A DNA stretch of 46,167 bases from Candidatus Heimdallarchaeota archaeon (GCA_019894765.1 JAGXNT010000055.1:1-46167); one strand, 5' to 3'; positions 17,147-26,388 are shown, counted from the first letter of the stretch. The notes: generated by a model not told the origin, from the sequence alone. Numbers and translations: made by a program.

Positions 17147-17731
17147 TTGGCTAATCGAACATTTCATGTGTCCATGGGAATACTTCTAGGAGCAATCTAT
17201 ATTCCAATTGATATTATTGTCATCAATGAAAACCTAAATGCTACTTATCTGTGGCAAACGTGGATGGTTTGGATCATTGCTTTCTTGTTATCTATTCTTG
17301 GTTCAGAAGCGCCTGATTTTGATATACTATACAGCTTTATGAGCCACAGAGATATTGTTTCTCATTCAGCAATTTATCCAGGACTACTTTTTGCTGTTGG
17401 TTTTTGGTGGAAGTTCACAATCAATCATGCTTTGGTCAGTGCCTTCATTCCATTTATGATTGCATATAGCTCACATCTATTTCTAGATTATTTCCCGAAT
17501 ATAGATATGCGAAAACTTAGAGATGGACAACTTCGAATCAAAGAAAAGAAGGGAACATTCTTGATGCATGTACCTTTCATCTACAAAAACAGAGAAGGAA
17601 AGATTCGCAGAACTTTGGATGTAAAAGGAACAGAAAGATGGTTGTTAATTAACTCCTTTTTATGTTTCGCAATGGCTATGTTACTTGCTTTTGCTCGTTA
17701 TTATGCGACTTTACCTGCTATGGTTTTCTGA
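17147..17731 (+). CDS. YdjM/LexA-binding-type membrane-bound metal hydrolase
   Basis: The 194-residue integral membrane protein fits the DUF457/YdjM family. It has about four hydrophobic segments and the conserved polar motifs GSEAPDFDILYSF, HRDIVSHSAIYPG and SSHLFLDYFPN, whose His and Asp residues form the presumed metal site within the membrane. Members are called metal-dependent hydrolases but their substrates are mostly unknown; phospholipid is often suggested. TTG 17147 is favoured by GGTGA about eight bases upstream. A T-rich tract follows the stop and separates it from the convergent phosphoesterase gene. Confidence 0.8.
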   Translation: MANRTFHVSMGILLGAIYIPIDIIVINENLNATYLWQTWMVWIIAFLLSILGSEAPDFDILYSFMSHRDIVSHSAIYPGLLFAVGFWWKFTINHALVSAFIPFMIAYSSHLFLDYFPNIDMRKLRDGQLRIKEKKGTFLMHVPFIYKNREGKIRRTLDVKGTERWLLINSFLCFAMAMLLAFARYYATLPAMVF

Positions 17732-17733
17732 TA

Positions 17734-17758
17734 TTTTTTTCTTTCTTTCTTTTTTCTT
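17734..17758 (+). terminator. T-rich terminator between convergent genes
   Basis: Almost pure T/C tract with runs of seven and eight T directly after the membrane hydrolase stop codon. Confidence 0.4.
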
Positions 17759-18446
17759 AAAATTCAATGAAGTCAGCTTTTGCAGAAGCCTTTCCTTCTT
17801 CATCTAGCTTTACTTCAATAATAACGGCATTTCCATGAGCTCCTGGCCCGGGATTAACGCAGAGAGTTTCACTTATCATACTGATTGATTTAGATTCATG
17901 TATATGACCACAAAGAACTACCACAGGTTTTTCTCTTTCAATAAAATCTCTTACAGAGAAGCTACCTACATGACGGCCTCCTCTCAATTTATCTGCTTCT
18001 GAATCTAGTGGAGGGGTATGAGAAATTAGAAATATTGGATCGTCATTTGGTTTTTCATCTAATGCTTTCCCTAATAGCAAACTCAGCATTTCCTCAGGTA
18101 CTTCATTTGGAGTTCTAAAAGGAGTTGGATTTGAAGCTCCCAGGCCAAGGAAGTTTAATCCCTGAAAATTCCTTGCTTTTCCATGCAAAGGTTTTACGTT
18201 TGAGAACTCGATATTATCTGAATCCTCTGAATCCATGTTTCCTGGAACATAGAAAAGTGGTTTGTTGATTTTATCTAGCTCTACAAGAACTTTCTTCACT
18301 TTTTCAGATTTTCCGAAATTAGTCAAATCTCCAGCTACAGCAACTAAATCAATTACATTTTCCTCAGCTATCTGAATAAGACTATTGATTGCCAATCTTC
18401 CTCTTGAGTGTAAATCTGCTAATCCAAGTATTTTTACTGTTGTCAT
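17757..18446 (-). CDS. Calcineurin-like metallophosphoesterase
   Basis: Two-metal phosphoesterase of 229 residues with all core motifs: LADLHS (D-x-H), AGDLTN (G-D), PGNMDS (G-N-x-D/E), LISHTPPLDS and CGHIHES (G-H-x-H). The compact single-domain form resembles YfcE/MJ0936 cyclic phosphodiesterases. Its first ~65 bases overlap the end of the DegV gene in another frame, so it is translationally linked to it and is the last gene of the six-gene minus-strand run. Confidence 0.85.
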   Translation of the reverse strand: MTTVKILGLADLHSRGRLAINSLIQIAEENVIDLVAVAGDLTNFGKSEKVKKVLVELDKINKPLFYVPGNMDSEDSDNIEFSNVKPLHGKARNFQGLNFLGLGASNPTPFRTPNEVPEEMLSLLLGKALDEKPNDDPIFLISHTPPLDSEADKLRGGRHVGSFSVRDFIEREKPVVVLCGHIHESKSISMISETLCVNPGPGAHGNAVIIEVKLDEEGKASAKADFIEF

Positions 18447-19359
18447 TTTTCAAACCAATTTTTTTTCTGGGTTTTAGTTTTGTTAACCAAGTGCTTTCAA
18501 AATGTCCTACATACATAAAGGCTATTGCTTTTAATCCTACATGTGTTCCAACTATTGGACCTGCTTCTTGTATCATAATTTCTTTCTTTTCCGGATTGTT
18601 TTTCTCTAATACTCTCTTGAGCATTTGAGCATCATCTGGTCGACGAACATGCCAGACAAAGATTGTGTCAGTAATGGCATTTCTTGCTACTAATGTAGCC
18701 ATATATCTCATACGAAACAATACAGATCGCCTATTAGCTCTAACACTACCGTAAGTGATAACCTTTCCATCTTGAAATCCTATAATAGGCTTAATATTAA
18801 TCCTCTCAGCTAAGAATTTTTTCCCCCAAGTAATTCGTCCACTTCTATAAACAGCATCAACCCTATCCAGTATACCTACAAGTTTAGCTTGTGGAATCAA
18901 AAATTCAAGTCGTTTCAATATTTCTTTTTTTGTTTTACCTTTTTGAGCCATCTTTGCAGCTTCAATTACAAGTACTCCTAATGCAGAAGCAGCTACTCGT
19001 GAATCAATTAGAGTGATATCCAAATCCTCAACGTAATTCAAAGCCAAGTTAGCCATTTGAAATGTTGAAGACAATTCCTCTGATAGTATTATTCCGATTA
19101 TTGACTCAGCTTTTTTTGAAGCTGTTTTATAGACATCAACAAAAGCTTTTGGTGTTGGAAGTGAAGTTGTTGGGAACTCGCCTTTGTTCTCATATTGCTT
19201 ATAAAACTCATCCTTGGTTATTGTCCCATAATCACCAAACAACTTGTAGACTTTTTTACCAATAACAACAGACATTGGAACAATATGAATATTGTACTTT
19301 TCAACCAATTCTTTAGGTAGATCACAACTACCATCCGTTACAATGGCTACTTTTTGCAA
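18382..19359 (-). CDS. DegV-family fatty-acid-binding protein
   Basis: DegV proteins bind a fatty acid and, in bacteria, present it to fatty-acid kinase. This one has VAIVTDGSCDLP at the start, the TTSLPTP ligand loop, ILSEELSSTFQ, DSRVAASALG, and GPIVGTHVGLKAIAF near the end. About 325 residues; a basic tail of ~40 residues beyond the usual end overlaps the phosphoesterase gene. TTG 19359 is chosen because GGAGATTAG lies about ten bases upstream; ATG 19392 would add eleven residues and has no ribosome site. A second DegV gene, frameshifted, lies at 25.4-26.2 kb. Confidence 0.87.
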   Translation of the reverse strand: MQKVAIVTDGSCDLPKELVEKYNIHIVPMSVVIGKKVYKLFGDYGTITKDEFYKQYENKGEFPTTSLPTPKAFVDVYKTASKKAESIIGIILSEELSSTFQMANLALNYVEDLDITLIDSRVAASALGVLVIEAAKMAQKGKTKKEILKRLEFLIPQAKLVGILDRVDAVYRSGRITWGKKFLAERINIKPIIGFQDGKVITYGSVRANRRSVLFRMRYMATLVARNAITDTIFVWHVRRPDDAQMLKRVLEKNNPEKKEIMIQEAGPIVGTHVGLKAIAFMYVGHFESTWLTKLKPRKKIGLKNDNSKNTWISRFTLKRKIGNQ

Positions 19360-19445
19360 GCAGACTAATCTCCAATTTTTTTTTGATGTCAATATTAGAC
19401 ATTAAAAAATAAAATTCTTCCTCAAAAAAATACAAAAATGATTAT

Positions 19446-19940
19446 CTATTCAGTAGTGATTTCATTCAAAAAGAAAAGATAATCAGTTCCTACAACTTCT
19501 TTCCCTAATTTCTTCAGAGCGATAATTATTTGCCCTCTGTGATAAGTTGAGTGCGTAACATATTGTAATAAGAAATCTAACTTGCTTACTTTGAAACTAT
19601 TTCCTAAGAATGGAGGGACCAGAATCTTTCCTTTCACATTTCCTTGTAGTAATTGGGAGTATTTGTAATCAGTTTTTTTCCATTCTTCAAGTAATTCTTT
19701 TTGTGATAATTGCATGAGATCTTTATATCTTGCACTAAAGATATCAGGATCAATTTTATCAACTAATGCTAGGCAAAATTCGCAAGCACCTAGAGAATGT
19801 AAACATAATTCATGTATTGAGTTATGACTAAAATATTCTCCAAGATTTTTAGTGAATTCTTCTTTTGATAGCTTCTCTATAATTGTTCTAATTTTATCTC
19901 CAGCCCAAACATGATATATGGCAAAATTACTCAAGGACAT
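19446..19940 (-). CDS. DinB-like four-helix protein
   Basis: The 164 residues fit the DinB/YfiT-like metal-binding four-helix bundle: a histidine in the second helix (HELCLHSLGACEF) and the H-x3-H motif HSTYHRGQI near the C-terminus provide the metal ligands. Members include thiol-transferases and detoxification enzymes; no substrate is evident. It lies 12 bases after the metallo-beta-lactamase-fold gene in the same operon. Start ATG preceded by AGGAGAAAAAAA. Confidence 0.8.
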   Translation of the reverse strand: MSLSNFAIYHVWAGDKIRTIIEKLSKEEFTKNLGEYFSHNSIHELCLHSLGACEFCLALVDKIDPDIFSARYKDLMQLSQKELLEEWKKTDYKYSQLLQGNVKGKILVPPFLGNSFKVSKLDFLLQYVTHSTYHRGQIIIALKKLGKEVVGTDYLFFLNEITTE

Positions 19941-19952
19941 ATTTTTTTTCTC

Positions 19953-20855
19953 CTACTCTTTCTGTTTTTTCAAAAAATTGTACCAACTCTTAAGGTCTGA
20001 CTCAAGCCAGTCTGATCCATGACGACAAGCATATTGCCAATCGGGTTGTCCTACTGCAAAATAAATTGGTAATTGTGGATGTTTTTGAACGTCTTTGAAA
20101 GAAGCCTTTTGTTTTATTTGATCTTTCAAGAAAACTATCAAATCTTCATAGTAGGTTCGCACTTTCGTCAAGTATTCTTTGGTTACTGGTTTCCCATGTC
20201 CTGGTATAATGTGTTCAAGATCCATTTCTTCCCAAGAACGTAGCAAATCCATTGACTTCCAGTTTGAAGCAAGTAATTGAGGATAACACTCGAGTAAATT
20301 ATCTCCAGTAATTAGTGTTTTTTCTTGAGGATAGTAAACATAAGCTGAACCCGAAGTATGATTCCCGACGAGTTTGAAGAGAATTTCTTTTTCACCAGAG
20401 TTTATTCGAAATTCATCCTTAACAGAGATATTTGGTAGAAATAATTCCGCTTTTCTTATATCATTTGCTAAAACCGGATCTTCTACTGCATATTGCTCTG
20501 CATACTCGAGTAATTCTTCCGGACTCATGTATCCTTTAAGACTCTTCTTGAGTGAAGCTAAACCTTTCTTAGTTACTACGATATCAACATCTTTGAATGC
20601 ATTCATTGCTAGTATGTGATCCCAATGTGTATGAGTTAAAATTAGGTGACTTGTTTTTCTTTGAAATCTTTTTTCCATATCCTTTCTGAATTTCTCCGCG
20701 AATTCTAGATATACTCCACAATCTACGAAAACGAGTTTATCTTGTAATGCTAGACAAGTCAGCACTATTGTCTGTGAAGCATTATTTACTTTGATTTTCT
20801 TATCAATTGTAGCAGTAGCTGCTACAATGTTTTCAGTTACATCAAAATATGGCAT
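19953..20855 (-). CDS. Metallo-beta-lactamase-fold hydrolase
   Basis: Two-metal hydrolase of 300 residues: H75, H77, D79 and H80 in THTHWDH, the next histidine in VGNHTSGSAYV, the bridging aspartate in TGDNLLE and the last histidine in IPGHGKPV. Cytoplasmic. Glyoxalase II-like and quinolone-degrading types share this layout, so the substrate is open. The neighbours (alkylation repair glycosylase, DinB-like) would fit a detoxification role, which is inference only. Confidence 0.87.
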   Translation of the reverse strand: MPYFDVTENIVAATATIDKKIKVNNASQTIVLTCLALQDKLVFVDCGVYLEFAEKFRKDMEKRFQRKTSHLILTHTHWDHILAMNAFKDVDIVVTKKGLASLKKSLKGYMSPEELLEYAEQYAVEDPVLANDIRKAELFLPNISVKDEFRINSGEKEILFKLVGNHTSGSAYVYYPQEKTLITGDNLLECYPQLLASNWKSMDLLRSWEEMDLEHIIPGHGKPVTKEYLTKVRTYYEDLIVFLKDQIKQKASFKDVQKHPQLPIYFAVGQPDWQYACRHGSDWLESDLKSWYNFLKKQKE

Positions 20856-20896
20856 AATTAAACAACAATGCTTGAATTAATAAAATATTACTTTAC

Positions 20897-21466
20897 TTAG
20901 TGTTTTTTTAGTTCCTTATAACGGAAACAATCTGTGGTGTGATCATTAACCATCCCAACTGCTTGCATAAATGCATACACTATGGTCGGTCCCACAAATC
21001 TGAAACCTCTTTTTTTGAGGTCCTTACTAATTGTCTCAGAAAGCTCTGTTTTCGCAGGGAGTTCCCTCAAAGTTTTCCATTCATTTTGAATTGGTTTGTA
21101 ATCAACAAAACTCCAGATGTACTTGTCAAATGTACCAAATTCCTTTCGTACTTCAATAAATGCTTGTGCGTTTGTTACTGTTGAACGAATTTTCAATTTG
21201 TTCCTAATGATCCCAACATTCTGTAATAATTCAGCTGACTTCTTTTCATTGTATTTTGCGATTTTTTCATAGTCGAAAGCATTGAATGCTTCTCGATAAT
21301 TCTCTCTTCTATTAAGAATGGTAATCCAACTTAAACCTGCTTGAGCGCCCTCTAAGATTAGGAACTCAAAAAGAACTTTATCATCATGGACCGGAACACC
21401 CCACTCCTTGTCATGATAATCAATTGATATTTGATGATTTAATCCCCATTCACATCTCTTGGTCAT
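20897..21466 (-). CDS. tag: DNA-3-methyladenine glycosylase I
   Basis: Removes 3-methyladenine from alkylated DNA as the first step of base excision repair. The 189-residue protein matches family length and has the Tag zinc site C5, H18 (RCEW, YHDKEWG), H176 and C180 (DHTTDCFRY). The catalytic region FEFLILEGAQAGLSWITIL contains the conserved glutamate, and GFRFVGPTIVYAFMQAVGMV forms the helix-hairpin-helix. The call is firm. The gene starts 15 bases after the esterase stop, and both are on the minus strand. Tag is mainly bacterial, so transfer is possible. Confidence 0.95.
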   Translation of the reverse strand: MTKRCEWGLNHQISIDYHDKEWGVPVHDDKVLFEFLILEGAQAGLSWITILNRRENYREAFNAFDYEKIAKYNEKKSAELLQNVGIIRNKLKIRSTVTNAQAFIEVRKEFGTFDKYIWSFVDYKPIQNEWKTLRELPAKTELSETISKDLKKRGFRFVGPTIVYAFMQAVGMVNDHTTDCFRYKELKKH

Positions 21467-21481
21467 TTGAATTACTCCTAG

Positions 21482-22960
21482 CTATTTTGATTTACTTTGA
21501 ATATTATCTTCTGATTTCTGTTTTTGAAAAGAATTAGCTATTTCGGCTTCAGTTTTTCCTTGTTTGAGAGCATGTATTATACTAAGTTTTTCTATTGAGA
21601 GAATATCTTCTAGTCCATGTTTTAATACTATTTCTTCAATTTCCTTGAGACGACTTCGGGTTATGGCCCAAACTAAAAATTGTGACAAATATTGAAAAAC
21701 TAACTGTCCACCAGGACCATTTATTACAGCATCAAACGCATGATTTGCCCACGGTAATTCGAGAAGAACACTCGTTAAACCCAGATTCTGTAATTCCTCA
21801 TTCAATTCTTCTGACTGATACACATCAAAGATTCTATCTTTTGAGCCTGCTGCGAGAAATACCGGAGGAATTCTCTCAAGATTCTTCTCATTAACATAGC
21901 TTATTGGAGAAAAAATTTCATACAAACTTTTAGCTCCTTCAAGTTTAGTTCCAGTGCTTCGGTAAAGTGATTGTTTGAAAATGATTCCCGCACCTTCACC
22001 ATAAAATTTATCTAATTCAACCAAATCTGTTGCAGGATAAAAAGCAATTACCCCATTGATATCGAAATCGTGAATCGTGCAATTAATACCTTCCATGTCA
22101 AAGAACTTTTCTTCACAACTAAAAGCCGTGAGTAAAGCTAAATGAGCCCCAGCGGATCGACCAAATAGAAACAAAGACTTGGGGTCGCCATTATATTTTG
22201 AAGCATTCTTTGTTACAAACAAAATAGATGCACGAACATCTGATACCATTTCTCGGATTGTAGGATTATCATGCGGGATTTCTCGAAAGGTTTGAAGGTT
22301 AGGTAGAGGAGCTAATCGATAATCGATATTAAAAACAACAAAACCCATGCATGCAAGTCTTTTCAAGATTCTTAACTCGAGAAATCGGTCTTTTGATCCT
22401 CGCATCCACCCTCCTCCATGTATATAGATAATAATTGGATATTTGCCTTCCTTTTTTGGGGAATAAACGTTTAATGCCAAACTCTCTTTGTCTACTTCTT
22501 TGTAAATTACATTATCAATTGTTGTAACTTGTTCTTCGATTCGTTTATAGTTTATACCTGAAAAATAATGTGAAAGTCTAAATCGTACTTTTTTAATTAT
22601 ATTAGACTTTAATGCAGGATCAATGTAAATGAGATAATCTTCTCCTAAGCTCCTTTTCATTACTTTTCTTAATCTTCTATTTGTTATATTCACCCTGTAG
22701 AAAGGAGCCATTAAACGGAAATAGGAGATTAAATTAAAAAGTGAACTCACAATTAAGAAGAAAAAATCTAATCTTGGATGTAATTCGGCAGAATAGAGGA
22801 TTAAAAATGGAATTGATGCAATAAGAAATGATAGTGGTATCCAAGAAAACCACAATCCTAATTCTGATAAAAATAATCCAACGAATGTAAATGATATTAT
22901 TACAAAGAATATTAGAAGAATTATTGATACAACTAGAAATGAAATTGTTAGTGCATGCAT
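21482..22960 (-). CDS. Membrane-anchored alpha/beta hydrolase, HSL-type esterase
   Basis: The 492 residues start with three hydrophobic segments (about 5-32, 36-58 and 65-85), then a ~60-residue basic linker and an alpha/beta hydrolase domain. HGGGW at 181-185 forms the oxyanion hole, Ser269 in FGRSAGAH is the nucleophile, and the catalytic Asp and His lie in AAGSKDRIFD and NHAFD. This is the hormone-sensitive-lipase type of carboxylesterase. A helical C-terminal tail (HALKQGKTEAEIANSFQKQ) looks like a small protein-binding element. It is the first gene of the six-gene minus-strand run. Confidence 0.85.
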   Translation of the reverse strand: MHALTISFLVVSIILLIFFVIISFTFVGLFLSELGLWFSWIPLSFLIASIPFLILYSAELHPRLDFFFLIVSSLFNLISYFRLMAPFYRVNITNRRLRKVMKRSLGEDYLIYIDPALKSNIIKKVRFRLSHYFSGINYKRIEEQVTTIDNVIYKEVDKESLALNVYSPKKEGKYPIIIYIHGGGWMRGSKDRFLELRILKRLACMGFVVFNIDYRLAPLPNLQTFREIPHDNPTIREMVSDVRASILFVTKNASKYNGDPKSLFLFGRSAGAHLALLTAFSCEEKFFDMEGINCTIHDFDINGVIAFYPATDLVELDKFYGEGAGIIFKQSLYRSTGTKLEGAKSLYEIFSPISYVNEKNLERIPPVFLAAGSKDRIFDVYQSEELNEELQNLGLTSVLLELPWANHAFDAVINGPGGQLVFQYLSQFLVWAITRSRLKEIEEIVLKHGLEDILSIEKLSIIHALKQGKTEAEIANSFQKQKSEDNIQSKSK

Positions 22961-23087
22961 ATTTATTGTTTCCTCTTTTCATACAACTATTAGTTGATTA
23001 CAATACTTAGCAATAATAAAAATTTCTCAAACATAAAAGGATTTAAATGAAGCTCGATAAAACGATAATTAGAACGAATTTTAAACA

Positions 23088-23594
23088 ATGAGGAAGAAAG
23101 AAGTGAAGAGTTTAGTAATCTATTATTCAAAAACAGGCAATACAAAACTTATGGCAGAATCTATTGCATCTGAAGTTAATGCTGATTTATTTGAAATCCA
23201 ACGTCAAAAAGACATTAAATCTTCTGGGTTTATGCTCTATTTTCGAGGAGGGTTTGAATCCATGACTAGGAAGAATATCAGATTAGAGAAGACAGAAATT
23301 GATTTAGAAAAATATGATCTGATCTTTCTTGGTACACCTGTTTGGGCTTGGAGATTGAATCCTGTTGTTCGATCTTTTCTGAAGAAAGTGAAAATTGAGA
23401 ACAAGAAAATTGGCTTGTTTGCTAGTTGTGCGGGTAGCGCTGAGGGGGTTCTAGCTGATTTAAAGGATATCTTAAAGAAAAATACAATTCTTGGGGAATC
23501 AGAATACGTTGAACCACTAAAGAAGAACACAGAAGCTCTAGTAAAAAAAGCTAAAACATGGGCAAAAGAGATACAACACAAAGCTGGAAAGTGA
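23088..23594 (+). CDS. Flavodoxin
   Basis: FMN-binding electron carrier. The 168 residues begin with the phosphate loop YYSKTGNTKLMAE, and the second FMN loop is LGTPVWAWRLNP; FASCAGSAEGVL lines the third. Length is typical of short-chain flavodoxin of the NAD(P)H-quinone or protoporphyrin-oxidase-like subclass. ATG 23088. Its partner is unknown; another flavodoxin-like gene is at 35.7 kb and an AOR at 2.8 kb. Confidence 0.88.
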   Translation: MRKKEVKSLVIYYSKTGNTKLMAESIASEVNADLFEIQRQKDIKSSGFMLYFRGGFESMTRKNIRLEKTEIDLEKYDLIFLGTPVWAWRLNPVVRSFLKKVKIENKKIGLFASCAGSAEGVLADLKDILKKNTILGESEYVEPLKKNTEALVKKAKTWAKEIQHKAGK

Positions 23595-23603
23595 TATACT
23601 TTC

Positions 23604-23635
23604 CTTTTTTGAGTAATTCTTTCTTCTTTTTTTTT
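23604..23635 (+). terminator. T-rich tracts after the flavodoxin gene
   Basis: Six and nine T in two pyrimidine-rich runs beginning about ten bases after the stop, without a clear stem. Confidence 0.35.
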
Positions 23636-23654
23636 GAAGATGACCAAATTTGTT

Positions 23655-24035
23655 TTAGTATCCACCAATCGTTCGAATTTCTTGAAGTAATGCATTGATA
23701 TTCACAGGTTTCTGCATTACGTTTACACGACTACTGATTACAGCTTTTCTATCGATAAGCGGGTCTCCACTAATCATTAGAATATCTGTGGAAGAATTGT
23801 TCCCTAGAATTTCTTGAGAAACTTCGAGTCCATTTTTCTTGGGCATTCTAAAATCAAGGATAATAAGATCAGGTTTCTCATCTAGTTTATGATACAATTT
23901 AACAGCTTCTGCTCCATCAGAAGCAACGCAAATGACATGATATCCTTTTTGACTAAGAATCTGCTCATATAGCTGTCTAATCAAGGGATCATCTTCAACG
24001 ATCATTATTTTCAAATTCTTAGTATCTTCGTTCAT
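23655..24035 (-). CDS. Stand-alone response-regulator receiver domain (CheY-like)
   Basis: The 126 residues are a complete receiver and nothing more. The acidic pocket is E14-D15-D16, the phosphoacceptor Asp61 is in IILDFRMP, Ser89 is in MISGD and Lys109 is in MQKPVN. All residues for phosphorylation are present. There is no output domain and no histidine kinase or chemotaxis gene in the window, so it probably signals through protein contact with distant partners. ATG start. The 270-base region upstream contains an inverted repeat that might regulate it. Confidence 0.9.
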   Translation of the reverse strand: MNEDTKNLKIMIVEDDPLIRQLYEQILSQKGYHVICVASDGAEAVKLYHKLDEKPDLIILDFRMPKKNGLEVSQEILGNNSSTDILMISGDPLIDRKAVISSRVNVMQKPVNINALLQEIRTIGGY

Positions 24036-24307
24036 TTTAAGATCAACTTTACTACCAGTTATTTAATATTGGTTGACCCACACCTCGGCATAGGTTGTAG
24101 ATCAATTCAACCTATATTACCTATGGATATCACACCATATTTAACCTCCGCAAATTCGTATGATGAGACGAGAGCTGCAAAAAGTTAATTTTAACAAATC
24201 TAAACGCATAATTCTGCTCTTTTAACGTTACGCTTTGGGCACATCGTTTCTCTCCTCAGAAATCTCCAAAACCTGCGGAAGGATTTACTAGAAAAAAAAA
24301 TGTTATT
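24036..24307. other. 272-base gene-free region upstream of the receiver gene
   Basis: No open frame of note. It contains an 8-10-8 inverted repeat at 24090-24115, a second GGTTGACC half-like element at 24071 and a mixed-GC stretch up to about 24285. It probably holds the promoter of the receiver gene (minus strand) and may encode a small RNA. Confidence 0.35.
24090..24115. repeat. Inverted repeat ATAGGTTG / CAACCTAT
   Basis: Perfect 8-base arms with a 10-base spacer, 55-80 bases ahead of the receiver gene start. Suitable as an operator or RNA stem. Confidence 0.4.
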
Positions 24308-25117
24308 TCAGAATTGGATGAGGAAATCTATTACAGCTTGGTAGAATGCATCAGGATTTTCAAGCATCATACCATGAGCTGCTTCTGGAATGAAACACAG
24401 TGGAAATTCCTCTGTTAATTTGCTTTCCGAAGTAAATTTTCCTTTGTTTTGTTCTCCATAGATTGCTAAAACGGGTACTGATATCTGTATTAATCTTTTG
24501 AGAATTTTCTCCTCAACGGAAAGATTGTAGAGATCTTGGGAAGATTTGTACGTAGTTAGCGGTCCTGCCTTTTTGAAAGTTCTAACATACTCATGGTAGT
24601 CTGGATCTTCTTGTAGTTTTAGGTAGGCATCTTTGAATCCATTTGTCTTCCATTCATCAAGAGTGTGATTAGTAGCAATGATTTTAGAAAAAAAGCAATC
24701 GCCTTCATCTAAATTTCCTTCAGCATAGACAATTCCAGCTACTTTATTTCCCAACATTTCAGTTAAAGATACTGCAATTGGCCCACCCATTGAGTGAGCA
24801 ACAATGACTACTTCAGATTTCATTGAGAGAATATTCAATAGATTGAAAAGAACTTTCGCTTGATCATCCATTGAATAAGAGAAATCTTTAGGTGTGGAGG
24901 AATCCCCATGACCTACAAGATCGGCAAAAATAATATCATAAGAGGTTAATTCTTCATAATTAAGAATTGGAAGAAAATCTTCTTTTGATGAACCTAATCC
25001 ATGAATCAAAACTATCGTAATATCTTTGCTACCCATAGAATAGTAATAGGAAACAGAGAGGTTTTTACTGATCGTTTTCTCAAAGATGGGTAGATTACTT
25101 AATTCTATATTTGACAT
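24308..25117 (-). CDS. Alpha/beta hydrolase
   Basis: The 269 residues form a single alpha/beta hydrolase domain: oxyanion-hole HGLGSSKEDF, nucleophile elbow VAHSMGGPIAV with its central Ser, and the catalytic His in EAAHGMML. The acid is likely the Asp/Glu after LAIYGEQN. No signal peptide, so cytoplasmic. It could be an esterase, lipase or C-C hydrolase; nothing around it specifies a substrate. Monocistronic with a 240-base gene-free region upstream. Confidence 0.85.
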   Translation of the reverse strand: MSNIELSNLPIFEKTISKNLSVSYYYSMGSKDITIVLIHGLGSSKEDFLPILNYEELTSYDIIFADLVGHGDSSTPKDFSYSMDDQAKVLFNLLNILSMKSEVVIVAHSMGGPIAVSLTEMLGNKVAGIVYAEGNLDEGDCFFSKIIATNHTLDEWKTNGFKDAYLKLQEDPDYHEYVRTFKKAGPLTTYKSSQDLYNLSVEEKILKRLIQISVPVLAIYGEQNKGKFTSESKLTEEFPLCFIPEAAHGMMLENPDAFYQAVIDFLIQF

Positions 25118-25357
25118 TTCAAATCAGCTTCTCACAAATTAAGATCGATTTGGTCATTAAGTGATTGTTGTTGTTCTATTTTTTTGTATATAGTGTTTAT
25201 GGACAGTCTTATTACACACGTTTACTTTATTGATAATCTTTTCTCTCTTGACAGATAGATATTTTCTGCAAAAAAATACCAGAAAAAAGAAGAAAAATAA
25301 AAAAAATAGAGAAATACAATTATATTTCTCTACTTTGTCTTGTCCACCTTTTTTGAC

Positions 25358-26247
25358 TTAACTAATTAACCATTTCTTGTCCCAATCACCAATGTATGAA
25401 ATTGATAGACCATTTGGTCCACCATAAACTGCTGGTAATGGACTAGCTTCTTGATAATGGATTGTTATACCGTTATTATTGGCCTCTCTCATTGCAGCAT
25501 AAATTTCATCTGCTAAAACTTTGTTCTTTGTATGCACAGGAAAATATCGCTTGTTTTGGTATTCTGTATAACTTTCGTTGCATAGTGTTTCAATTGAGTG
25601 AGTAATTTTCCTTTGGTAAGAACTCCTAATCCTTCCATCACTCCTCCATCGACATACAAAACAGGATTCATGTTTAGAGCTGAAGCCATTAATTTCTTAG
25701 CTCTGCCAATTCGTCCACCTAAGTAGAGATAATGGAGATTTTGGAACACAAAAATCGTTCTTACTTGAGCGTTTAGATCGTCTAACCTAGCAATTATTTC
25801 TTCTTTGCTTTTCCTTTCTGCAGCTAATTTTGCAGCCAACAAAACTTGTACTCCAATACCTGACATGATTTGATTCGAATCATATACTGTGATGTCCTTG
25901 TCTGGATATCGATTCAGAAGTAAACGTTTCGCACTATCAATTGTTCCTGATTGTTTACTCGAGAGTAGAATAGCTAATACTGAGTCTGATTTTTCTAAAG
26001 CTTCATCGAAAGCTTGAATTAAGTGACATGGAGAAGGAATTGATGTATGAGGTAAATCATCTTTTCCACATTTTGCTTGACGTTTATAGAATTCATCTCG
26101 AGTAATTGTTGTTTTCTCATTCCCATAAGTGTAGTAGATATCATCACCAAAAATAATCCGATAAGGCACTATGGTTAAATTATATTTCTCTATGATCTCG
26201 TTCTTGAGATCACTCCCACCGTCTGTAAGTATGGTTACTTTTCTCAT
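25358..26247 (-). pseudogene. DegV-family protein with a single-base frameshift near 25537
   Basis: The first frame gives a normal DegV beginning (VTILTDGGSDLKNEI, HTSIPSP, LLSSKQSGTID, GGRIGRAKKLM) but stops early after SDIFLC. The correct C-terminus lies in another frame directly downstream: VHTKNKVLADEI...LSISYIGDWDKKWLIS, ending at TAA 25358. Aligned with the intact DegV at 18.4 kb (DTIFVWHV versus SDIFLVHT), one base is missing at about 25537-25540; restoring it gives about 296-299 residues, the family length. ATG 26247 with GTGAT upstream is preferred to GTG 26256. It is either a recent pseudogene or a sequence error. Confidence 0.75.
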
Positions 26248-26388
26248 ACTAATCACTGTAATAGTTATTATAGATACTCGAATCGCAAATCGATTCTATA
26301 GGTAGTAATTATGATATTCTGTACTGTTTAACTATAAAAAGATAATTCGATTTGTTAAAGAGTAAGTAAGAAGAAGTGATCCAATTTT

